DNA of 16,239 nt from CAZWRV01 sp964636325. Lineage in GTDB: Bacteria; Verrucomicrobiota; Lentisphaeria; Victivallales; GWF2-50-93. Shown in pieces: positions 7,359 through 13,407 of the stretch. Location of the stretch: NCBI GenBank assembly GCA_964636325.1, contig CAZWRV010000123.1:1-16239 (forward strand), in the 5' to 3' direction. Under the pieces are notes generated by a model. It searched no databases, was not told the origin of the DNA, and saw nothing but the letters and a program-made list of their open reading frames with translations. The position numbers and the translations under genes were made by a program. Position 1 is the first letter of the stretch. The number at the start of each line of letters is the position of its first letter.

Positions 7359-8185
7359 GCCGGGACGGCGCAGAAGCGGCCGGATGGGGTTTTGAAAAGC
7401 TTTAGTGGGATACCGAAGGTTTCTGACAGGGTCTCCTCGGTCAGGATCTCGTGCGCAATCCCGGCGCGGACAATTCTGCCCTGCCTCATTATCATGCCCT
7501 TCTCGAATGCGGGGATTAGGTCCTCGATCCTCTGAGTGATGAAGATTATTGTCGGAGACCGCCGCATGCCTGCGAACTCCGCGATTCTGCCAAGCAGCAG
7601 CTCCCTGGCGGCGATGTCAAGGTGGACGCATGCCTCGTCAAGGATGATTATTTCAGGGCGGGTGACGAGTGCTCTGGCGATGAGCAGCTTCACCTGTTCG
7701 CCGGAGGATACATGTTCGAAGCCGGTTTCGGCGAGATGCCTGATTCCGAGGAGAGCCATAGCCCTGAGCGCGCCGGAGACTTCGCCGGGCCGCGCCCTCC
7801 TGTAGAGCCCGACTGTCCCGTCGAATCCGGACATGACCACGTCGAGGCCTTTCCATCTGGAGCCTGTCCAGCTCTGAAGAAACGGGCTTACCCAGCCAAT
7901 CCTCCTGCGGAGTCCGCAGACGTCGCAGTCGCCGTAGGTCTCGCCAAGGACGGAAATTTCCGCGCCGAACCTGGGCCAGACATAGCCGAGGAGCATGCGC
8001 ATGAGCGTGGTCTTGCCGGCGCCGTTCGGTCCCAGTATGAAGCAGTGCTCGCCCCGTTTCAGCTCCCAGCTTATATCCGAGAGAATCTCCCTTCCGTCCA
8101 GGACAACGCTGGCGTTCCGGACGGAGATGGCGCAGCGGCCACCGGCCGCCTTTTCAGATTTCCGTGCCAAGCGCCGCACTGTCAT
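7355..8185 (-). CDS. Orphan ABC transporter ATP-binding protein
   Basis: This single nucleotide-binding domain of 276 residues would power a membrane permease not encoded nearby. In this numbering Walker A GPNGAGKTT is at 52-60, the Q-loop glutamine in VSPFLQ at about 104, the signature SSGEQ at 160-164 and Walker B IIILDE at 179-184. The H-loop histidine is replaced by Gln (FITQRIED, Q218), which may weaken hydrolysis or be compensated. Layout and the IEDLIPAF...GRIVRAG ending recall the ModF/YlmA-like group, but the substrate is unknown. The frame is open to GTG at 8227 (290 residues). ATG at 8185 is preferred because GGGAA precedes it and the domain only begins around residue 18; neither start has a strong ribosome site. 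Its stop codon lies inside a palindromic repeat. Confidence 0.8.
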   Translation of the reverse strand: MTVRRLARKSEKAAGGRCAISVRNASVVLDGREILSDISWELKRGEHCFILGPNGAGKTTLMRMLLGYVWPRFGAEISVLGETYGDCDVCGLRRRIGWVSPFLQSWTGSRWKGLDVVMSGFDGTVGLYRRARPGEVSGALRAMALLGIRHLAETGFEHVSSGEQVKLLIARALVTRPEIIILDEACVHLDIAARELLLGRIAEFAGMRRSPTIIFITQRIEDLIPAFEKGMIMRQGRIVRAGIAHEILTEETLSETFGIPLKLFKTPSGRFCAVPA

Positions 8186-8301
8186 AACCGTATTCCCATC
8201 TTCTTGTTCCGCCTCAATCCACAACACCGGAAATCTGAACTTGAAAATCCTCTTTAAGCCGGATTTTCGGAATGATTATTAATAAAGCCATAAATTGGAT
8301 T

Positions 8302-8360
8302 GACATTTGTAGCCACGGCTTTATGAGCCGTGGGCGCCTCATGCAATGAGGCTACATGTC
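8302..8360. repeat. REP-like branched palindrome (three-way junction)
   Basis: The outer arms TGTAGCC (8308-8314) and GGCTACA (8350-8356), extended by GACAT and TGTC, enclose two inner hairpins: CCACGGC-TTTATGA-GCCGTGG and GCCTCAT-GCA-ATGAGGC. The fold is a three-way junction that could form in DNA or RNA. It looks like a compact dispersed repeat of the REP/MITE kind; no coding content. Confidence 0.65.
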
Positions 8361-8448
8361 GAGTTGTGTCAATTCTATTATAGGACTATTAGGATACTTT
8401 CTCAAAAAGTTCTAGCGCAAAAGCGTGCATGTGTCTATGGAATTCATT

Positions 8449-8480
8449 GAATTTTGGGTTGCGGGCGAAGCCCGCCTTAG
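8449..8480. repeat. 32-bp repeat with GCGGGC hairpin, copy 2
   Basis: The unit reads GAATTTTGGGTT, then the hairpin GCGGGC-GAA-GCCCGC (8461-8475), then CTTAG. It is a same-orientation partner of the copy at 7327-7358. No T-run follows on either strand. Confidence 0.7.
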
Positions 8481-8644
8481 TAATCTAGCAGACATGTCCT
8501 GGAACGCATACGAATGGTGAAATTTTATTTTGGGCGGCTATCTTAAAGTTCAGATTTTCGGCGCATATCGCTGAAACGCCGCGCAAGCCCTTAACTCCAC
8601 CTCCTACACGGAAAACAGCAGACAGGAAAATCTGAAAGTAAAAC

Positions 8645-9475
8645 ATGGACGCGACGTTCACAGTCCTTGTAGAAAACAGCACCTACGAGCGTGATCTCGG
8701 GGCGGAGCACGGCCTCTCGATCTACATCGAGGCGAAGCCCGGAAACATCCTTTTCGACACCGGAGCCAGCGGCCTCTTCGCCAGGAACGCCGAAAAGATG
8801 GAGCTGGAGCTCTTCGGCGCGGACTATGTAGTGATAAGCCACGGCCACTACGACCATGCCGGCGGGATTCCGCGCATCCTCGGCGAGGCGCCCAACGCAA
8901 GGCTCTTCATCCACAAGGCCGCCCTCAACACGCACTATTCGAAGAAGGGCGGAGTCTATCACCATGCAGGGCTTTCCGAATACCAGCTGGATGTCCTCAA
9001 CAACGCCGAATACGGAAGGGTCAGCCTCATCGAGGCGGAGACGAAGCTCTACGAAGGGGCAACCGTAGTCCCCGCAAAGCCGATAACGAACATCCCGCCC
9101 GACTGGAGCTTCTACATCGAGGAAAGCAGGCACAAGATGGCGCCAGACAGGTTCGCACACGAAGTCTTCCTGCTCCTAACCGGGCAGAAGTCCTCATGCC
9201 TCGTCACAGGATGCTCCCACACGGGAATCCTCCCGATCATCAAGCTTGCGGAGAAGATCGCCTCCAGGCCGCTCGCATACGTCGTCGGCGGCATGCACTT
9301 CACGGACATGGGCGAGGACGAGATCATCTACATCTCCAACATCCTCCTCAAGAAGGACATAGAATACTACACCGGCCACTGCACCGGCATCGACGGCTAC
9401 GCCATCATGTCGTCGATCGCCCCCGAGAAGGTCTTCCCCATCAGCACCGGCTCCGAGTTCAGGCTGAAGCTATGA
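8645..9475 (+). CDS. Metallo-beta-lactamase-fold hydrolase (COG1237-type)
   Basis: The protein has 276 residues and appears cytoplasmic. It belongs to the MBL-fold group that includes the archaeal enzyme annotated as 7,8-dihydropterin-6-yl-methyl-4-(ribofuranosyl)aminobenzene-phosphate synthase; the true substrate in bacteria is unknown. Motif I is HGHYDH (H66, H68, D70, H71), giving metal ligands. Further landmarks are ILFDTGAS (35-42), LVTGCSHTG (186-194), VVGGMHFT (213-220) and TGHCTG (243-248), all in the order expected for this group, so the enzyme looks intact. ATG at 8645 has only a weak purine-rich stretch (GAAAG) upstream. Its last 17 bp overlap the 3' end of the convergent DJ-1/PfpI gene. 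Confidence 0.85.
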   Translation: MDATFTVLVENSTYERDLGAEHGLSIYIEAKPGNILFDTGASGLFARNAEKMELELFGADYVVISHGHYDHAGGIPRILGEAPNARLFIHKAALNTHYSKKGGVYHHAGLSEYQLDVLNNAEYGRVSLIEAETKLYEGATVVPAKPITNIPPDWSFYIEESRHKMAPDRFAHEVFLLLTGQKSSCLVTGCSHTGILPIIKLAEKIASRPLAYVVGGMHFTDMGEDEIIYISNILLKKDIEYYTGHCTGIDGYAIMSSIAPEKVFPISTGSEFRLKL

Positions 9476-10004
9476 ACATGTCCTTCATGAGCCTTGCGGC
9501 CTCTGCCTTTTTACCGAGGGCCTCGGCGATCCTGCACGCGAACTCATACGCCGCGCCCGGGCCCTTGCCTGTTATTATCTTGCCGTCAACCTCGGTCAGG
9601 CTGCCCGTGTATTCGGCGCCCGCCAGCTGATCCTTAACGGACGGATGTGCGGTCACCCTCCTCCCCTTCAAAAGACCGGCGGCATGCAAGGCGATAGGCG
9701 CCGCGCATATCGCGGCCGTCACCTTCCCAGCATCCGAGTTTTTTTTCACCAAGGACAGCACTGCGGAACTGTTCTTCAAGTTAAGGGATCCCGGCATCCC
9801 GCCCGGCAGCACTGCGGCCGACAGCCCGTCGGCCTCGAGGTCGGAAATCAGGCAGTCAGGCCTGACGCGGAGCCCGTGAGAGCCCTTCACCTCCTTGCCC
9901 AGCCCCGCCAGAACCACCTCGAAACCCAGACGGAGCAGCACGTCCGCGGGAACCACCGCCTCAATCTCCTCGAAACCGTCCGCCAAGACAATCGCGATCT
10001 TCAT
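9459..10004 (-). CDS. DJ-1/PfpI family protein (class I glutamine amidotransferase-like fold)
   Basis: The protein has 181 residues and belongs to the DJ-1/ThiJ/YajL branch, usually linked to glyoxal or oxidative-stress handling. MKIAIVLADGFEEIEAVVP holds the conserved acidic residues (E12-E15), LPGGMPG (67-72) is the glycine-rich loop, and AAICAAP holds the reactive nucleophile-elbow cysteine C100. The frame is open to 10229, but ATG at 10004 is preferred: GGGAGGT sits 6-7 bases upstream and homology starts at the first residue. The upstream extension has no family character. It converges on the MBL-fold gene with a 17-bp overlap of coding ends, and shares its upstream region with the promoter of the coaD operon. 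Confidence 0.9.
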   Translation of the reverse strand: MKIAIVLADGFEEIEAVVPADVLLRLGFEVVLAGLGKEVKGSHGLRVRPDCLISDLEADGLSAAVLPGGMPGSLNLKNSSAVLSLVKKNSDAGKVTAAICAAPIALHAAGLLKGRRVTAHPSVKDQLAGAEYTGSLTEVDGKIITGKGPGAAYEFACRIAEALGKKAEAARLMKDMFIASA

Positions 10005-10162
10005 GTCAATACCTCCCTGCATGCTGATAATGTGCAATTGTTCAGACAAAATACAAATGACGAAAACAGCGGGGAAAACGGAGACAAGGATTACGGGCAG
10101 CTGTGAAGCGTGGAACGGGAACCGGAACGGAGTTTCAGAGGCGCCGTGCATGAAGTCCGAAA

Positions 10163-10190
10163 TTGAAATCCCGCATTGCCCCGCTATAAT
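10163..10190 (+). promoter_or_regulatory. Sigma70-type promoter of the coaD-fabH operon
   Basis: TTGAAA (10163-10168), 16-bp spacer, perfect TATAAT (10185-10190). RNA would start near 10197, leaving about 36 nt before the coaD ATG. It is the only strong promoter-like site ahead of the six-gene run. Confidence 0.65.
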
Positions 10191-10232
10191 AGCCAATTGC
10201 GCAAACAAAATACCGGACTTTGAATTCACACT

Positions 10233-10727
10233 ATGAAGACCGTTTTATTCCCCGGCAGCTTCGACCCGGTCACGAACGGACACATTGATGTCGTGAAGAG
10301 GGCGCTGACCCTCTTCGACAGGGTCATCGTGGCGGTGTCTTCGAACGAGCGCAAGTGCGCGCTCTTCTCGCTGGAGGAGCGCGGAGAGCTTCTGCGGTCG
10401 GTCTTCAAGGACTTCCCCCAGGTTGAGACTGCCTCTTTCGAGGGGCTTCTTGTCAACGCGGTGAAGAAGCACAAGGCGACCGGCGTGATCAGGGGCCTGA
10501 GGGCGATATCCGACTTCGAATACGAGTTCCAGATGGCGATGATGAACAGGGAGCTGGACTGCGGCTTCGAGACCATATTTCTAATGGCGAGCCCCGCATA
10601 TTCCTTCGTCAGCTCCAGGATGATCAAGGAGATCGTCAGGCTCGGCGGCGACGTCTCCGCGTTCGTCCCGCCCGAGGTGGTCAGGGCGCTAAAGGCCAAG
10701 AACCAGGCGATTGAGGGGGGCACATGA
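10233..10727 (+). CDS. coaD: Phosphopantetheine adenylyltransferase
   Basis: The protein has 164 residues, the usual length. It transfers AMP from ATP to 4'-phosphopantetheine, giving dephospho-CoA, the fourth step of CoA synthesis, in the cytosol. The nucleotidyltransferase motif PGSFDPVTNGH (7-17, with TxGH-type H17), RGLRAISDFEYE (88-99) and the SSRMIKE motif (128-134) are all present, so the active site looks complete. The ATG at 10233 is the only sensible start, yet no Shine-Dalgarno sequence lies before it (TTGAATTCACACT precedes the ATG), so initiation on the short leader is unusual. It is the first gene of the run; its stop overlaps the next start as ATGA. Confidence 0.97.
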   Translation: MKTVLFPGSFDPVTNGHIDVVKRALTLFDRVIVAVSSNERKCALFSLEERGELLRSVFKDFPQVETASFEGLLVNAVKKHKATGVIRGLRAISDFEYEFQMAMMNRELDCGFETIFLMASPAYSFVSSRMIKEIVRLGGDVSAFVPPEVVRALKAKNQAIEGGT

Positions 10728-11197
10728 TCATACTTCCGCTGAAAAACCTGGACCGGGAAGGGGTCAGGCTCCAGGGGTCGGTCCACTGCTCCAAGATGAT
10801 GCTGGAGAGCGAGCCCCATGCGGCCTTCTCCAGCCCGATAAGCTACGACCTTTCCGCCAGGCCGGTCAGCGGCGGCGTGGTCGTCAAAGGCACGGTCTCG
10901 ACGGTCATGGACTGCCAGTGCGGCAGGTGCCTCAGGAGATACCAGCACCGCGTGGACCTCCGCAACGTCTGCCACTTCTATGAAAAGTCCGCGAAAGAGG
11001 AAATCGACTTGACTCCTGACATTAGAGAAGATATTATTATCGCTTTGCCGCAAAATTTCATATGCGGCGAGGGCTGCAAGGGGCTCTGCACGATCTGCGG
11101 CGGCGACAGGAATCTCAAGAGCTGCAAGTGCAAGGCGGAGAACAAGCCGGACGCCGCATGGCAGGCCTTGGACGTCCTCTTCAAGAAAAAGAAATGA
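10724..11197 (+). CDS. DUF177 / YceD family protein
   Basis: The protein has 157 residues. The family is widely encoded just ahead of rpmF and, in plants and E. coli, is linked to 23S rRNA processing or accumulation; its molecular action is not established. The central CQCGRCLRRY (65-73) and the C-terminal cysteine cluster CGEGCKGLCTICGG...CKC (C114, C118, C122, C125, C134, C136) mark the family; the cysteines may bind a metal. Start ATG at 10724 overlaps the coaD stop by four bases and has GAGGGGGG just upstream, a strong ribosome site. The lysine-rich tail (FKKKK) fits RNA contact. Confidence 0.88.
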   Translation: MIILPLKNLDREGVRLQGSVHCSKMMLESEPHAAFSSPISYDLSARPVSGGVVVKGTVSTVMDCQCGRCLRRYQHRVDLRNVCHFYEKSAKEEIDLTPDIREDIIIALPQNFICGEGCKGLCTICGGDRNLKSCKCKAENKPDAAWQALDVLFKKKK

Positions 11198-11231
11198 ACC
11201 GACAAACTCCTTATCATTAAAAGGTGGGAAA

Positions 11232-11414
11232 ATGGGTGTTCCGAAAAGAAAGAAGTCCAAGATGAAGGTGCGCCAGCAGAGGGCGGCTAACAGATACAGG
11301 GGCGTGCAGGCCACGGTCTGCCCCGTCTGCGGAGCCCCGGCGCGCCCGCACAGGGCGTGCCCGTCGTGCGGCAACTACAAGGGCAGACAGGTAATAACCG
11401 TAGAGAACAAATGA
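11232..11414 (+). CDS. rpmF: 50S ribosomal protein L32
   Basis: The protein has 60 residues and is a component of the large ribosomal subunit. The basic N-terminus MGVPKRKKSKMKVRQQRA is diagnostic. The zinc-ribbon form is present, with C30-x2-C33 and C43-x2-C46, so this is the zinc-binding (C+) paralogue type. AAGGTGGG lies about four bases before the ATG. The stop overlaps the plsX start as ATGA. The yceD-rpmF-plsX-fabH order is a conserved bacterial arrangement linking ribosome and lipid synthesis. Confidence 0.97.
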   Translation: MGVPKRKKSKMKVRQQRAANRYRGVQATVCPVCGAPARPHRACPSCGNYKGRQVITVENK

Positions 11415-12421
11415 AGATTGCCGTAGACGCGATGGGCGGAGACGACGCCCCCCTGATCAACGTGGAAGGGGTGGCCGAGGCGCTCGAGGCGTTCCAGGAC
11501 GTGGAAATCCAGTTCGTGGGCCACATCCAGAAGCTGACGCCCCTGCTCAAGGAGCACGGGATACTGAACCACCCGAGGCTCATCCTGGTCCATGCGGAGC
11601 AGGCGGTCGCCATGGGCGAGCCGTCCACAGTCGCGATACGGAGCAAGAAGGACTCATCTATCACCGTGGCCGCGTCGCTTGTTGCCAAGGGAGAGTCGGA
11701 CGCTCTCGTCAGCGCCGGGCATACAGGCGCGGCCGTGACTGCGACGACAGTCCGCATGAGGACGCTCCCCGGAATCGAGAGGCCGGCTATCGCGACCATC
11801 ATGCCGTCCCCGAAAGGATCCTTCATACTGATAGACGCCGGCGCCAACACCGACTGCCAGCCCATCCACCTGGCCCAGTTCGCGATTATGGGGGAGGCCT
11901 TTTCGCACCACCTGCTCGGCACCCAGCGCCCGAGGATAGGGCTCCTCAGCGTCGGCACCGAGGACCGCAAGGGCAACAAGCTCACCAAGGAGACCTTCGA
12001 GAAGCTCTCCCAAATGCCCATAAACTTCATAGGGAACATCGAGGGCAACGACCTCTTCGAGAAGAAGGCCGACGTTGTGGTCTGCGACGGCTTCGTCGGC
12101 AACGCGCTCCTCAAGTCCTGCGAGAGCATGGCGAGCGCCATCTCCCGCTGGATGGAGCAGGCGTTCAAGAAGAACTACATACGCCTCGCAGGCGCCCTGC
12201 TCGTCAAGGAGGCGTTCAGGGAGTTCAAGGCAATAGTGGACTCGGAGGAATACGGAGGGGCGCCGCTCCTCGGCGTGAACGGCATCTGCATAATCTGCCA
12301 CGGCAAATCCAAGGCCAGGGGCATCAAGAACGCCGTCCGAATCGCGCGCGAATTCGTCAAGTGCAGGATGAACAGCCATATCACAAAGAAACTGAGCGAA
12401 GCGGGAATCCTCTTGAAATGA
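11411..12421 (+). CDS. plsX: Phosphate acyltransferase PlsX
   Basis: The protein has 336 residues. PlsX converts acyl-ACP and phosphate to acyl-phosphate, the donor for PlsY in the first step of phospholipid synthesis; it acts at the inner face of the membrane. Family landmarks are VDAMGGDDAP (5-14), LVSAGHTGA, FILIDAGANTDC, FIGNIEGNDLF and DGFVGNALLKSCES, all intact. The frame is open 18 codons further upstream inside rpmF, but homology begins at MKIAVDAMGG and the ATGA overlap with rpmF at 11411 supports that start. The 3' end overlaps fabH by four bases. Confidence 0.97.
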   Translation: MKIAVDAMGGDDAPLINVEGVAEALEAFQDVEIQFVGHIQKLTPLLKEHGILNHPRLILVHAEQAVAMGEPSTVAIRSKKDSSITVAASLVAKGESDALVSAGHTGAAVTATTVRMRTLPGIERPAIATIMPSPKGSFILIDAGANTDCQPIHLAQFAIMGEAFSHHLLGTQRPRIGLLSVGTEDRKGNKLTKETFEKLSQMPINFIGNIEGNDLFEKKADVVVCDGFVGNALLKSCESMASAISRWMEQAFKKNYIRLAGALLVKEAFREFKAIVDSEEYGGAPLLGVNGICIICHGKSKARGIKNAVRIAREFVKCRMNSHITKKLSEAGILLK

Positions 12422-13407
12422 GCATCAAGATAGTTGGCACAGGCTCCTATGTCCCGGAGAAGATCCTGACGAACGCCGACCTCGAGAAGATGGTCGACAC
12501 CAGCGACGAATGGATTCGGACCAGGACCGGCATACAGGAGCGGCATATCTCCGGATCCGACGAGGCCTCCTCCGACATGGCGCTCAAGGCCGCGAAAAGG
12601 GCGCTTGAAATGGCAGGGGTCTCGCCAGAGGAGCTGGACATCATCTCCGTGGCGACCATAACCATGGACAAGATAACCCCGAGCACCGCCTCGATCCTCC
12701 AGAGCAGGCTCAAGGCCTCAAAGGCGGCGTGCTTCGACCTCCAGGCCGCATGCACCGGCTTCCTCTACTCGCTGGAAATCGCGAACGCGCTGCTCACCAC
12801 CGGCCCGAAATACAGGAAGGCGCTCATCATCGGTGTCGAGAAGCTCTCGATGCTCACCGACTGGCAGGACCGCAACACATGCGTCCTCTTCGGCGACGGC
12901 GCGGGCGCCGTGGTCCTCGAAAAGCGCAAGGGCCACCACGATGTCGGAGGAATCCTCGCCAGCAAGCTCTGCTCGGACGGCGACTACGCGGGAATCCTCG
13001 AGGTCCCCGCCGGCGGCTCCAGGATGCCCACAAGCAGGGAGACCGTCGATAAGAGGCTCCACTACCTGAGGATGGAGGGGCAGGAGGTCTTCAAGGCCGC
13101 GGTCAACGGGATGTCCAAGGCATGCAAGGAGGTCATGGAGGAGGCCGGGGTCTCGCCGGACAAGATAAGATGGCTGATCCCGCACCAGGCGAACCTGAGG
13201 ATCATAAGCGCCGTCGGCTCGCGCCTCGGAATCCCTGAAAGCCACGTCTACGTCAACGTCCAGAAATACGGCAACACCTCCGCGGCATCCGTCATGATCG
13301 CCCTCGACGAGATCGTCCGCGACGGCAAGATCAAGAAGGGCGACTGCATCCTCATGACCGCGTTCGGCGCCGGACTCACCTGGGGCGCGAACCTGCTCAG
13401 ATGGTGA
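12418..13407 (+). CDS. fabH: 3-oxoacyl-[acyl-carrier-protein] synthase III
   Basis: The protein has 329 residues. FabH condenses acyl-CoA (usually acetyl-CoA) with malonyl-ACP to begin type II fatty acid synthesis in the cytosol. The catalytic triad is complete: C112 in AACTGF, H256 in IPHQAN and N286 in YGNTSAAS. It also has DEWIRTRTGIQERH (30-43) and the C-terminal AFGAGLTWGANLLRW. The start at 12418 makes an ATGA overlap with the plsX stop; a longer frame to 12361 lies inside plsX and has no family homology. Its own stop overlaps the next gene by seven bases (ATGGTGA). Confidence 0.97.
   Translation: MSIKIVGTGSYVPEKILTNADLEKMVDTSDEWIRTRTGIQERHISGSDEASSDMALKAAKRALEMAGVSPEELDIISVATITMDKITPSTASILQSRLKASKAACFDLQAACTGFLYSLEIANALLTTGPKYRKALIIGVEKLSMLTDWQDRNTCVLFGDGAGAVVLEKRKGHHDVGGILASKLCSDGDYAGILEVPAGGSRMPTSRETVDKRLHYLRMEGQEVFKAAVNGMSKACKEVMEEAGVSPDKIRWLIPHQANLRIISAVGSRLGIPESHVYVNVQKYGNTSAASVMIALDEIVRDGKIKKGDCILMTAFGAGLTWGANLLRW

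Larger units (their letters stand above)
8228..8644. other. Divergent intergenic region with two repeat structures
   Basis: This gap lies between the ABC ATPase gene (leftward) and the MBL-fold gene (rightward). No gene or tRNA-like fold is visible. It holds a branched palindrome (8302-8360) and the second 32-bp hairpin repeat (8449-8480). Both genes need promoters here. TTGACA at 8300-8305 has no matching -10 box, and TATTAT at 8376-8381 has no -35 box, so I call none. Confidence 0.6.

Noticed and set aside
150..8185. A defence, toxin-antitoxin or phage system in the accessory half
   Set aside because: I saw no nuclease, methylase, reverse transcriptase, toxin, integrase or phage structural motif. 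The genes fit polysaccharide use, a pilin-like protein and one ABC ATPase.
8300..8328. TTGACA at 8300-8305 as a promoter for the MBL-fold gene
   Set aside because: No -10-like hexamer lies at 16-18 bp, and the -35 match overlaps the arm of the branched palindrome.
10005..10229. 75-residue N-terminal extension of the DJ-1/PfpI protein with a hydrophobic stretch
   Set aside because: GGGAGGT and the start of family homology both place the start at 10004. The extension overlaps the promoter region of the coaD operon on the other strand.
11287..12168. 293-codon minus-strand frame opposite plsX
   Set aside because: A Ser/Trp/Pro-rich shadow of plsX, whose own motifs are complete.
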